From Xylophilus sp. ASV27 (lineage in GTDB: Bacteria > Pseudomonadota > Gammaproteobacteria > Burkholderiales > Burkholderiaceae_C): DNA of 59,559 bases. The position numbers and the translations under genes are program-made. The notes beneath the pieces are model-generated. The model was not told the origin of the DNA and searched no databases. It saw only the letters and a program-made list of their open reading frames with translations. Below are positions 18,032-26,654 of this stretch, in pieces. Every line of letters starts with the position of its first letter. Position 1 is the first letter of the stretch. The DNA lies in contig NZ_JAELTO010000009.1 of NCBI RefSeq assembly GCF_016428875.1, positions 1 through 59,559 on the forward strand, in the 5' to 3' direction.

Positions 18032-18059
18032 AAAAAAGGGCCCGCATTGCTGCGGGCCC
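18032..18059 (-). terminator. Rho-independent terminator after amtB
   Basis: On the minus strand a 9-bp stem (18059-18051 pairing with 18046-18038) and 4-base loop precede six Ts (18037-18032). It ends the torF-glnK-amtB transcript about 80 bases beyond the amtB stop. Confidence 0.9.
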
Positions 18060-18138
18060 AACATCCAAAGGAGACTCTCGCTACAAAAACTCTTGCAGCG
18101 CTGGCACTGCAGCAAGGGCCGTGCCAGCGCGCCGCGCG

Positions 18139-19560
18139 TCAACGGTTGTAGGCCGTTTCGCCGTGAGACGTGATGTCCAGGCCTTCGCGCTCGGCTTCTT
18201 CCGAGACACGCAGACCGACGACCAGATCGACGATCTTGTAGGCGACGAAGGACACTACGCCCGACCAGATGATGGTCAGCAGCACGCTCTTGACCTGCAC
18301 GAAGACCTGGTGGCCCATGGCGAAGTCCGCCGGCTGGGTGCCGCCCAGGCTGGGCGCGGCAAAGACGCCGGTCAGGATGGCGCCGATGATGCCGCCCACG
18401 CCGTGCACGCCGAACACGTCGAACGCGTCGTCCGCGCCCAGCATCTTCTTCAGGCCGCTCACGCCCCACAGGCAGACGATGCCGGCGATCAGGCCCAGCA
18501 CGATCGAGCCCATCGGGCCGACGAACCCGGCTGCCGGCGTGACGGCCACCAGCCCCGCGACGGCACCGGAGGCGGCGCCCAGCATGGAGGCCTTGCCGCG
18601 ATGCAGCGCCTCACCCACGATCCAGGACAGCGTTGCAGCGGCCGTGGCCAGCACGGTGTTGACGAAGGCCAGGCCGGCCACGCCGTTGGCGGCGCCCGCC
18701 GAGCCGGCGTTGAAGCCGAACCAGCCCACCCACAGCAGCGAGGCACCGACCATGGTCAGCGTCAGCGAGTGCGGCGTGAAGGCTTCCTTGCCGAAACCCA
18801 GGCGCTTGCCCAGCATGTAGGCGCCCACCAGGCCGGCGACACCGGCATTGATGTGCACCACGGTGCCGCCGGCGAAGTCCAGCGCGCCGTCCTTGCCCAG
18901 CAGGCCGCCGCCCCACACCATGTGGGCGATGGGCACGTAGCTGAAGGTGAACCAGATCACCGAGAACAGCAGCACGGCGGAGAACTTGATGCGCTCGGCA
19001 TAGGAGCCAACGATCAGCGCCACGGTGATGGCCGCGAAGGTGCCCTGGAACGCGACGAAGACGTATTCGGGGATCGTCGGCAGCGCTCCGGAGAGCGTGT
19101 CGGGGGCGATGCCCTTGAGGAATATCTTGTCCAGGCCGCCGAAGAACGAGCCCTCGCCCGCGAACGCCAGGCTGTAGCCGTAGATGGCCCACAGGATGGA
19201 GATCAGCGAGAAGATCACGAACACCTGCATCAGCACCGACAGCATGTTCTTGGAGCGGCCCAGGCCGCCGTAGAACAGGGCCAGGCCGGGGATGGTCATC
19301 AGGATGACCAGCAGGGTGGAGGTCAGCATCCAGGCGGTGTCGCCGGAGTCGAGCTTGGGCGTGGGCGCAGCGGCCGGCGCCTCGGGCGCAGCGGCGGCAG
19401 CCGCCGGGGCCGGCGCTGCAGGCGCTTGGGCCGCAGGCGCGGCCGGCGCGGAGACGGACGGCGCGGCCTCGGCCGTCGGCGTCGGTGTCTGCGCCACGGC
19501 CATCGAGCCGCCTGCGATCAGGCTGGCGCCGAGCAAAAGGGAGGCAAGCAGTTTTTTCAT
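18139..19560 (-). CDS. amtB: Ammonium transporter AmtB
   Basis: Inner-membrane Amt/Mep/Rh ammonium channel. A signal-like N-terminus (MKKLLASLLLGASLIAGGSMAVAQ) is followed by a roughly 45-residue Ala/Pro-rich segment before the first membrane helix (GDTAWMLTSTLLVILMTIPGLALFYGG). About 11 helices follow, with DFAGGTVVHINAGVAGLVGA and the twin-His region containing FGVHGVGGIIGAILTG. Its partner glnK is 28 bases upstream. The Ala/Pro insert is longer than in enteric AmtB but is the sort of periplasmic extension seen in relatives. Confidence 0.97.
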   Translation of the reverse strand: MKKLLASLLLGASLIAGGSMAVAQTPTPTAEAAPSVSAPAAPAAQAPAAPAPAAAAAAPEAPAAAPTPKLDSGDTAWMLTSTLLVILMTIPGLALFYGGLGRSKNMLSVLMQVFVIFSLISILWAIYGYSLAFAGEGSFFGGLDKIFLKGIAPDTLSGALPTIPEYVFVAFQGTFAAITVALIVGSYAERIKFSAVLLFSVIWFTFSYVPIAHMVWGGGLLGKDGALDFAGGTVVHINAGVAGLVGAYMLGKRLGFGKEAFTPHSLTLTMVGASLLWVGWFGFNAGSAGAANGVAGLAFVNTVLATAAATLSWIVGEALHRGKASMLGAASGAVAGLVAVTPAAGFVGPMGSIVLGLIAGIVCLWGVSGLKKMLGADDAFDVFGVHGVGGIIGAILTGVFAAPSLGGTQPADFAMGHQVFVQVKSVLLTIIWSGVVSFVAYKIVDLVVGLRVSEEAEREGLDITSHGETAYNR

Positions 19561-19588
19561 GTTTGTGCTTCTTTCGTCCAATGCGGGT

Positions 19589-19939
<351 letters not shown>

Positions 19940-19956
19940 CTACGGGTGAAGCGCTG

Positions 19957-20682
19957 TCAGAAGCTGTACTTGATGCCCGCAACGACGCCGTTGCGACCGG
20001 TGAATTTGCCGTTGGGCGCGACGTAGCCGGCCTTCTCGGCATCGGTGCCCACCAGGGCCACCGTGGCGGACAGGCCGTTGCCGAAGTCCTTGCCCAGCGT
20101 CAGCGAATAGTCGGTGTACGAGTAGAAGCTGTTGTTCTCCACGCGCTGGTGGCCGATGTGCGGCACCAGCGAGAAGCCGTTGCCCAGGTCGAAGGTGGCC
20201 GACAGGTCGAGATAGCCGCTGTTCTTGCTGTCGGCGAAGCCGAACAGGTTGGTCACGCTGTGCGAGTACTTCAGCGTGGCCACGCTGTAGGTCAGCGCGC
20301 CGTAGATCTCGGTGGTGTTCGGGCTCACGGCCAGCTTGGCGCTCGGGTACTGGTAGCGCAGCACGCCGAAGTCGTAGCCGAAGTCCTTGTAGGTGTTCTT
20401 GTAGCCGCCGTAGAAGTCCAGCTCGGCGTCGGCGTCACCGCCCGCATCCTTGATCCACTTGATGGAGGAGCCCCAGGTGCCCACGTAAAGTCCGCTCTTG
20501 TGGGCAAAGTCGATGCCGCCCTGGATGGCGGGGTTGAAGCGGCTCTGCGAGATGCCGCGATAGCGGTATTCGGTCACCAGACCCGCGTTGAACGAGAGCG
20601 TGTAGTCCGGCTCCGGCGCGGTCTGCGCAAACACGGTGACAGAGGCGGCGGCGGCGGCAAGGGCCAGCAGGGTTTTCTTCAT
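19957..20682 (-). CDS. TorF-family putative outer-membrane porin (TIGR02001)
   Basis: Predicted 241-residue outer-membrane beta-barrel. A signal peptide (ending FAQ, about residue 20) precedes PDYTLSFNAGLVTEYRYRGISQS, the conserved start of the TIGR02001 family, and the protein ends with an aromatic GIKYSF typical of BAM substrates. Members are repeatedly found beside glnK-amtB in betaproteobacteria, suggesting a nitrogen-starvation-induced pore, but the solute is not established. GGAGAAGAAGAG precedes the ATG. Confidence 0.87.
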   Translation of the reverse strand: MKKTLLALAAAAASVTVFAQTAPEPDYTLSFNAGLVTEYRYRGISQSRFNPAIQGGIDFAHKSGLYVGTWGSSIKWIKDAGGDADAELDFYGGYKNTYKDFGYDFGVLRYQYPSAKLAVSPNTTEIYGALTYSVATLKYSHSVTNLFGFADSKNSGYLDLSATFDLGNGFSLVPHIGHQRVENNSFYSYTDYSLTLGKDFGNGLSATVALVGTDAEKAGYVAPNGKFTGRNGVVAGIKYSF

Positions 20683-20734
20683 GACTCTTCTTCTCCAAAA
20701 AAATGGGGCCGTGACAAATTGCCACAGCAACGGC

Positions 20735-20750
20735 TGCACGAACTGTGCCA
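20735..20750 (-). promoter_or_regulatory. Sigma-54 (-24/-12) promoter for torF-glnK-amtB
   Basis: On the minus strand TGGCACAGTTCGTGCA matches the RpoN consensus TGGCAC-N5-TTGCA with the required GG-N10-GC spacing. One base of the -12 element differs (GTGC). It lies 52 bases before the torF start, and the operon is a classical nitrogen-limitation target. Confidence 0.75.
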
Positions 20751-20763
20751 ACTGTCCATCGTG

Positions 20764-20820
20764 GCACCAAGCGCCTGCCTCGCGCATAAAGAAAAGGAAG
20801 AAAACGCACCACAAGGACGC
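20764..20820 (-). promoter_or_regulatory. Possible NtrC enhancer half-sites
   Basis: Read on the minus strand, TGGTGC occurs at 20811-20806 and again at 20769-20764. The distal one lies in GCGTCC-TTG-TGGTGC, resembling the NtrC consensus GCACNA-N3-TGGTGC with one good and one poor half. They lie about 15-70 bases upstream of the -24 element, closer than most enhancers, so this is tentative. Confidence 0.35.
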
Positions 20821-20988
20821 AGACAAAACGTAAACGGCGTTTGCAGAGCCTTCAATTGCACCTTGAAGGTGCGCAGTAGCCGACATCGCCCCAGTATCGG
20901 GCCTGAGCGCACAACGGCGGGTCGCGGCGCGCCGGCGAGCGCCGCCGCAGCACAATGGAGGCGCTGTTACACGGAGGAACCTTTCGTC

Positions 20989-22527
20989 ATGGCCATCGCC
21001 ACCGTTCAGAGCCGCGCATTGCAGGGCCTCGAAGCCACGCCCGTCACCGTCGAGGTGCATCTGGCCAATGGCCTGCCCAGCTTCACGCTGGTGGGGCTGG
21101 CGGACGTGGAGGTCAAGGAGGCGCGCGAGCGCGTGCGCTCCGCGCTGCAGAACGCAGGCCTGGACTTCCCGCACAGCAAGCGCATCACCGTGAACCTGGC
21201 GCCGGCCGACCTGCCCAAGGACTCAGGCCGCTTCGACCTGCCGATCGCGCTGGGCATCCTGGCCGCCAGCGGGCAGGTGGACGCCGGCCGACTGGCGGGC
21301 TGGGAGTTCGCGGGCGAGCTGTCGCTGTCGGGCGAACTGCGCCCGGTGCGCGGCGCGCTGGCCATGGCGCTGGCCACGCGGCGCAGCACCAATGTGGCGC
21401 CCCGGCTGGTGCTGCCCCAGGAGAGTGCCCTGGAAGCGGCGCTGGTGCCGGGCCGCGAGGTCTATGGCGCGCTCCACCTGCTGGACGTGGCCCAGCGCTT
21501 CCAGCCCGCGCCGGCCGCCGGCACCGCCCTGCCCGACGAGGGCGGCTGGACCCGCGTGCGGGCAAGCCCTGCGCCCAATGGCGCGCCCTCGCCGGACCTG
21601 GCCGACGTCAAGGGCCAGGCCGGCGCCCGGCGCGCGCTGGAGATCGCCGCGGCCGGCCAGCACAGCCTGCTGATGGTCGGGCCGCCGGGATCGGGCAAGT
21701 CCATGCTGGCGCAGCGCTTCGCCGGCCTGCTGCCGGACATGACGCTGGACGAAGCACTGGAGAGCGCCGCCATCGCCAGCCTGGCCGGCCGCTTCCTGCC
21801 CGAGCACTGGGGCCGGCGCCCGACGTGCAGCCCGCACCACTCGGCCAGCGCCGTGGCGCTGGTGGGCGGCGGCTCGCCGCCGCGGCCGGGCGAGATCTCG
21901 CTCGCGCACCATGGCGTGCTGTTCCTCGACGAACTGCCGGAATTCCCGCGCGCCGCGCTGGAGGCGCTGCGCGAGCCGCTGGAGACCGGCCAGATCACCA
22001 TCGCACGGGCCGCGCGGCGGGCGGAATTCCCGGCGCGCTTCCAGCTCATCGCGGCGATGAACCCCTGCCCCTGCGGCTACCTGGGCTCGCCGCTGCGCGG
22101 CTGCCGCTGCTCGCCCGAGCAGGTGGCGCGCTACCAGGGGCGGCTGTCCGGCCCGCTGCTCGACCGCATCGACCTGCATGTGGAAGTGCCGGCGCTGCCC
22201 CCCGAGCAACTGTTGCAGGCCGGCGCCGCCGAAGCCACTGCGCCGGTGCGCGCGCGTGCCGCCGCCGCACGGGCGCGGGCCATGGCACGCCAGGGCATGC
22301 CCAACCAGGCGCTGCAGGGCCAGGCGATCGACACCCACGCCGCGCCGGACGAAGGCGCACGCCAGTTCCTGCAGAAGGCCGCGGCGCGCCTGGGCTGGTC
22401 GGCACGCAGCACGCACCGCACGCTCAAGCTGGCCCGCACCATCGCAGACCTGGCCGCCGCCGACACGGTGCAGGCCGCGCACGTGGCCGAGGCGATGCAG
22501 TACCGGCGTGCGCTGCATGCGCGCTGA
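20989..22527 (+). CDS. comM: ComM / YifB-family Mg-chelatase-like AAA+ ATPase
   Basis: Cytoplasmic hexameric helicase of the ComM family, which promotes branch migration during natural transformation. An N-terminal ChlI-type domain (LPSFTLVGLADVEVKEARERVRSAL) precedes the AAA+ core, with Walker A GPPGSGKSMLAQRF at about residues 231-244 and Walker B LAHHGVLFLDELPEF. A zinc-ribbon-like CPCGYLGSPLRGCRCSPEQ insert and a C-terminal Mg-chelatase lid (RSTHRTLKLARTIADL) complete it. GGAGGA before the ATG at 20989 fixes the start; 512 residues is normal. Confidence 0.95.
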   Translation: MAIATVQSRALQGLEATPVTVEVHLANGLPSFTLVGLADVEVKEARERVRSALQNAGLDFPHSKRITVNLAPADLPKDSGRFDLPIALGILAASGQVDAGRLAGWEFAGELSLSGELRPVRGALAMALATRRSTNVAPRLVLPQESALEAALVPGREVYGALHLLDVAQRFQPAPAAGTALPDEGGWTRVRASPAPNGAPSPDLADVKGQAGARRALEIAAAGQHSLLMVGPPGSGKSMLAQRFAGLLPDMTLDEALESAAIASLAGRFLPEHWGRRPTCSPHHSASAVALVGGGSPPRPGEISLAHHGVLFLDELPEFPRAALEALREPLETGQITIARAARRAEFPARFQLIAAMNPCPCGYLGSPLRGCRCSPEQVARYQGRLSGPLLDRIDLHVEVPALPPEQLLQAGAAEATAPVRARAAAARARAMARQGMPNQALQGQAIDTHAAPDEGARQFLQKAAARLGWSARSTHRTLKLARTIADLAAADTVQAAHVAEAMQYRRALHAR

Positions 22528-22590
22528 CCACGCCCTCGGCATCCCCGCGCCGAACGCCGGCGCCACCATCTGCGCCCCAAGTTCGCCGCG

Positions 22591-22618
22591 CCAGGCCTGA
22601 CCGCTTGCTTCAGGCTGG
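22591..22618 (+). terminator. Imperfect hairpin downstream of comM
   Basis: CCAGGCCTGA (22591-22600) pairs with TCAGGCTGG (22610-22618) with one bulge. No U-tract follows, so terminator activity is uncertain. Confidence 0.35.
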
Positions 22619-22681
22619 GCCATTTGGGCAAAATCGAGTGGGGACTGCACGCGAGTCCTTGCATTGCAATGGCGATCGGGT

Positions 22682-22697
22682 TGGCACACTGCCTGCT
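22682..22697 (+). promoter_or_regulatory. Sigma-54 (-24/-12) promoter for the BMP/amidase ABC operon
   Basis: TGGCACACTGCCTGCT has the invariant GG (22683-22684) and GC (22695-22696) separated by exactly 10 bases, and an intact TGGCAC -24 block. It lies 67 bases before the binding-protein ATG, giving a leader of about 57 bases. This would place the operon under nitrogen-limitation control. No convincing NtrC enhancer is seen nearby. Confidence 0.65.
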
Positions 22698-22764
22698 TAT
22701 CGACCGGCATGCGCCGCTGGCACGCAGCGGCTTCTCAGCCCGCAACTCACCGATTGGAGTTTCC

Positions 22765-23754
22765 ATGCCAGAGCCCACAGTGTCCCGGCGCCGCGTTGTG
22801 GCGAGTCTGTCGGTCGGAATCACATTGCCGCTGATCAGCGCCCGCATCTGGGCCGCCAGCGGCAAGCCCAAGGTGGCGGGCGTGCATGCCTCGCCGGTCG
22901 AGAACGCCTGGAACTCGCGCCTGCACGAGGCGCTGAAGCAGGCCGCGCAGGAGGGCAAGATCGACTACGTGTTCTCTGAATCGGTCTCCAACACCGACTA
23001 CCCGCGCGTGCTGCGCGAGTACGCCGAGGCCGGCGCCGTGCTGATCGTGGGCGAAAGCTACGGCGCCGAGCGCGACGCGCGCGCCGTGGCCAAGGAATAC
23101 CCCAAGGTCAACTTCCTGATGGGCTCCAGCGGCGGTCCGCAGGGCAGCAACTTCGGCACCTTTGGCACCTGGAACCACGAGGCCGCCTACCTGAGCGGCG
23201 TGCTGGCCGGCCACATGACCAAGACCGGCAAGCTGGGCGCGGTGGGCGGCTTCCCGATCCCCGAGGTCAACCGCCTGATCAACGCGTTTCGGCTGGGGGC
23301 CTCCGAAGTCAAGACCGGCCTTGTGTTTCAGAGCGGCTTCATCAACACCTGGTTCGATCCACCGAAAGCGCAGGAATCCGCGCTGGCGCAGATCGACGGC
23401 GGCTGCGACATCCTGTTTGGCGAGCGCATAGGCACCGCCGACGGCGCCAAGATGCGCGGCAAGCTGGCCATCGGCTCCCTGCTCGACTACATGCCGCGCT
23501 ATCCCGGCACCGTGTTTGCCAACGCGATGTGGTACTTCCGCCCCACGCTGGACGCGGCGCTGGCCGACACCGCGGCCGGCAAGCCCGTGGGCAAGGACTA
23601 CAGCCCGTTCAGCATGATGGCGCAGGGCGGCAATGACCTGACCTACGACAAGAAGCTGATCCCCGCGCCCGCGCTGGAGCAGGTGCTGGCCAGGCGCGCT
23701 GCCATCAAGGCGGGCAGCTTCAAGGTGCCGGTCAACGACGCCAAGCCCACCTGA
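22765..23754 (+). CDS. BMP-family ABC transporter substrate-binding protein
   Basis: Periplasmic binding protein of the BMP/PnrA (nucleoside) family, 329 residues. The N-terminus SRRRVVASLSVGITLPL is a Tat-like or Sec signal ending near ARIWAAS. The mature part has NTDYPRVLREYAEAGAVLIVGESYG, FGTWNHEAAYLSGVLAGHMTKTGKLGAVGGFPIPEVNRLINAF and GCDILFGERIGTADGAK. Relatives bind purine nucleosides or similar compounds; the amidase next door suggests an amide or ureide ligand, by inference. TTGGAG precedes the ATG at 22765. Confidence 0.9.
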   Translation: MPEPTVSRRRVVASLSVGITLPLISARIWAASGKPKVAGVHASPVENAWNSRLHEALKQAAQEGKIDYVFSESVSNTDYPRVLREYAEAGAVLIVGESYGAERDARAVAKEYPKVNFLMGSSGGPQGSNFGTFGTWNHEAAYLSGVLAGHMTKTGKLGAVGGFPIPEVNRLINAFRLGASEVKTGLVFQSGFINTWFDPPKAQESALAQIDGGCDILFGERIGTADGAKMRGKLAIGSLLDYMPRYPGTVFANAMWYFRPTLDAALADTAAGKPVGKDYSPFSMMAQGGNDLTYDKKLIPAPALEQVLARRAAIKAGSFKVPVNDAKPT

Positions 23755-23757
23755 TCC

Positions 23758-25137
23758 ATGCCATTTCGAGAAGCGGACTACGCCAGTGCGGATGCCTCCG
23801 CGCTGGCGCAGGCGGTCGCGCGCGGCGAAGTGACGGCGCAGGCACTGCTCACCATGGCCTGCGAGCGTGCCCAGCGCCTGCAAGCAGCCCTGGGCGCCAT
23901 CAGCCAGTTTGCCGAACCCCTGGGGCGGGCGGCGATTGAACAGCTACCGCATGGCGCCCCCTTCGCCGGCGTGCCGCTGGTGGTCAAGGATCTCGGCGCG
24001 CCGCTGGCCGGCCTGCCGACGCTGGCCGGGTCGCGCGCCTTGCGGCAGGCCGCGCCGGCCACGGCGGATGGCGAGCTGATCGCACGCCTGCGCGCCGCCG
24101 GCTTTGTGCCCTTTGCCAAGACCACGGTGCCGGAATTCGGCCTGAGTCTGGCGAGCGAGCCGCTGGTGGGGCCCGCCTGCCGCAACCCCTGGGCGCCGGC
24201 CTTCAGCGCGGGCGGCTCCTCGGGCGGCGCGGCCGCAGCCGTGGCGGCCGGCATCGTGCCGGTGGCGCATGCCACGGATGCGGGTGGCTCGATCCGCATC
24301 CCGGCGGCCGCCTGCGGCGTGCTCGGCCTGCGGCCCGGGCGCGGCGCGATTGCGCGTGGGCCCGATTACGGCAATGTGTTTGGCAACCTGGCGTCCGAGT
24401 TCGTGATCACGCGCAGCGTGCGTGACAGCACTGCGGTGTGGCACTGGGCGACTCGTCAACCGGCACCGATGCGGTTGCCGCTGCTACGGCCTCAGCGCAT
24501 TGGCTTGCTGCTGCAAGCCCCCCAAGGCGTGGCGGTGGACGCTGAATGGCGCGCGGCGGCCAGCAGCGCGGCTGCCATTCTGGCATCGGCCGGGCATGCC
24601 GTGCATCCGCTGTCCGCGCCACGACTGCAATCGGTATGCGCAGACGCGGCAAGCGCCTTTGCCACCTATGCCTGCCGCAGCGCGGCCGCCGCAGTCGAAT
24701 GGCTGGCGCCGGCGCCGCAAGACCTGGAGCCGATCACCTGGGCGGCGGCCCGGCGCGGTGCCGCGCTGACTGCGGGCCAGCACCAGCTGGCCGAAGTGGC
24801 GGTGGCGCGCGCCACCGACGACATGGCGGCCTTGTTTGACGAGATCGACGTCCTGCTGACCCCCGCTCTGGCGCGTGCGCTGCCCGGCATCGGCACGCTG
24901 CGCGCCGATGTCCATGATCTGGACCAGCACCTGGCGCAGTTCGACCACTACGCGCCGTTTGCGGCGCTGGCCAATGCGTCGGGCTGCCCGGCCATCTCCG
25001 TGCCGCATGGGCGCGATGCGCGGGGGCGGCCACTCGCCATACAGATGGTGGCCGCGATCGGGCAGGAGCCCGCGCTGCTGGCACTGGCCCAGCGGCTGGA
25101 GACGGCGCACCCCTGGCCCCTGGTGGCAAGCGTATGA
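23758..25137 (+). CDS. Amidase-signature hydrolase
   Basis: Cytoplasmic amidase of 459 residues. The Ser-cisSer-Lys machinery is visible: Lys77 (VPLVVKDLG), Ser154/155 (SAGGSSGG) and Ser178 (DAGGSIRIPAA). It sits between the binding protein and the ATPase of the ABC importer, three bases after the former and overlapping the latter by ATGA. Translation is therefore coupled and the imported compound is probably its substrate. Whether this is an allophanate-, nucleoside-derived or simple amide cannot be read; similarity to GatA reflects the shared fold and not a role in tRNA charging. Confidence 0.88.
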   Translation: MPFREADYASADASALAQAVARGEVTAQALLTMACERAQRLQAALGAISQFAEPLGRAAIEQLPHGAPFAGVPLVVKDLGAPLAGLPTLAGSRALRQAAPATADGELIARLRAAGFVPFAKTTVPEFGLSLASEPLVGPACRNPWAPAFSAGGSSGGAAAAVAAGIVPVAHATDAGGSIRIPAAACGVLGLRPGRGAIARGPDYGNVFGNLASEFVITRSVRDSTAVWHWATRQPAPMRLPLLRPQRIGLLLQAPQGVAVDAEWRAAASSAAAILASAGHAVHPLSAPRLQSVCADAASAFATYACRSAAAAVEWLAPAPQDLEPITWAAARRGAALTAGQHQLAEVAVARATDDMAALFDEIDVLLTPALARALPGIGTLRADVHDLDQHLAQFDHYAPFAALANASGCPAISVPHGRDARGRPLAIQMVAAIGQEPALLALAQRLETAHPWPLVASV

Positions 25138-26654
25138 GCACCCCTGCCCTGGTGCTGCAAGGCATCACCAAGCGCTTTGGCGACCACCATGCCAACCGCG
25201 ACATCTCGCTGCAGCTGGGCAGGGGCGAGGTGCTGGGGCTGCTGGGCGAGAACGGCGCCGGCAAGACCACGCTCATCAACATCCTGTTTGGCCACTACGT
25301 GGCCGACAGCGGCACGGTGCAGGCCTTCGGACAGGCGCTGCCGCCCGGCTCGCCGCGCGCGGCGATCGCGGCCGGCATTGGCCTGGTGCACCAGCACTTC
25401 ACGCTGGCGCCCAACCTCACGGTGCTGGACAACGTGATGGCCGGCACCGAATCCCTCTGGCGGCCAGCCACGGCGCGGCGTGCCGCACGCGAGGCGCTGC
25501 GCGCGCTGGGCGAGCAGTTTGGCCTCGGCGTGGACCCGGATGCGCGCGTGGCCAGCCTGTCGGTGGGCGAGCGGCAGCGGGTGGAAATCCTGAAGTCGCT
25601 CTATCGCAAGGCGCGCGTGCTGGTGCTGGACGAGCCCACCGCGGTGCTGACGCCGCAGGAGTCGCTGACGCTGTTCGACACGCTCAAGCGCATGGCGCGG
25701 CACGGGCTGTCGGTGATCCTCATCAGCCACAAGCTCGACGAGGTGCTGCGCGTGGCCGACCGCGTGGCCATCCTGCGCGCTGGCGAGCTGGTGGCCGAGC
25801 GCGCCGCCAGCAGCATGGACCGCGCCAGCCTGGCCGAGCTGATGGTGGGCCGCCGCGTGCAGCGCCCCGCGCGCCAGGCGCTGGCCGCGGGTGCGCCGGT
25901 TTTCGAGATGACCGACGTGGGCCTGCACGACAAGCGCGGCCAGGCGCTGCTGGAGCAGGCGCGGCTGCTGGTGCCGGCGCGCCAGATCGTGGCCCTGGTG
26001 GGCGTGGCCGGTAACGGCCAGCGGGCGGTGATCGACCTGGCCTGCGGCCTGGCCGTGCCGGGCAGCGGCCAGCTTGCGCTGCACGGCCGCGCGGTGCGGC
26101 GCGCGCGGGCCAAAGGCCTGCATGCGGCAGGCGTTGCCCGTATCCCGGAAGACCGCCACGAAGAAGGCGTGGTGGGCGAGCTGCGCCTGTGGGAGAACGC
26201 CATTCTGGAAGACCTGGACGATCCGCGCTTCGTGCGCTGGGGCTGGCTGCGGCGCCGCGCGGCGCGGCGGCAGACGGCGGCGCTGATACGCGACTACGAC
26301 ATACGCTGTACCGGCCCGGAGCAGCGCACCGGGCTGCTGTCCGGCGGCAACATGCAAAAGCTCATCATCGGCCGCGGCCTGGTGGCCGAGCCTAGCTTCA
26401 TCGTCGCCTGCCAGCCCACGCGCGGCCTGGACGAAGGCGCCGTGGCCGAGGTGCACGCCCGCCTGCTGGAGGCACGCGGGCGCGGTGCCGGCGTGCTGCT
26501 GGTGACCGAAGACCTGGACGAGGCCCTGGGCCTGGCGGATCAGATCGTGGTGATCCAGCGCGGCCGGCTTTCCGCACCGATGGCCGCGCCCTACGACCTG
26601 CAACGCATCGGCCTGATGATGCTGGGTGAGTCGAAAGAGCCCCATGCGCATTGA
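25134..26654 (+). CDS. Sugar/nucleoside-type ABC transporter ATP-binding protein (duplicated ATPase)
   Basis: ATPase subunit of 506 residues with two fused ABC domains, as in RbsA/YufO-type importers. Domain 1 has Walker A LGENGAGKTT, signature LSVGERQRVEIL and Walker B VLVLDEPTAVLT. Domain 2 has a degenerate Walker A (VGVAGNGQR), signature LSGGNMQKLIIGR and ACQPTRGLDEGA, so only the first site is expected to hydrolyse ATP fully, which is normal in this family. It overlaps the amidase by 4 bases and the next permease by 11. Confidence 0.92.
   Translation: MSTPALVLQGITKRFGDHHANRDISLQLGRGEVLGLLGENGAGKTTLINILFGHYVADSGTVQAFGQALPPGSPRAAIAAGIGLVHQHFTLAPNLTVLDNVMAGTESLWRPATARRAAREALRALGEQFGLGVDPDARVASLSVGERQRVEILKSLYRKARVLVLDEPTAVLTPQESLTLFDTLKRMARHGLSVILISHKLDEVLRVADRVAILRAGELVAERAASSMDRASLAELMVGRRVQRPARQALAAGAPVFEMTDVGLHDKRGQALLEQARLLVPARQIVALVGVAGNGQRAVIDLACGLAVPGSGQLALHGRAVRRARAKGLHAAGVARIPEDRHEEGVVGELRLWENAILEDLDDPRFVRWGWLRRRAARRQTAALIRDYDIRCTGPEQRTGLLSGGNMQKLIIGRGLVAEPSFIVACQPTRGLDEGAVAEVHARLLEARGRGAGVLLVTEDLDEALGLADQIVVIQRGRLSAPMAAPYDLQRIGLMMLGESKEPHAH

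Larger units (their letters stand above)
20683..20988. other. 306-base divergent intergenic region between torF and comM
   Basis: It contains the sigma-54 type promoter and possible NtrC sites for torF-glnK-amtB on the minus strand, and a GGAGGA ribosome site for comM near its right end. No gene is supported inside it. Confidence 0.6.

Noticed and set aside
20149-20988. 280-codon extension of ComM into torF
   Set aside because: Antisense to torF. ComM similarity begins exactly at the ATG at 20989 after GGAGGA.
23758-25137. GatA (glutamyl-tRNA amidotransferase subunit A)
   Set aside because: Shares only the amidase fold. No gatB or gatC is adjacent and the gene is embedded in an ABC importer operon.
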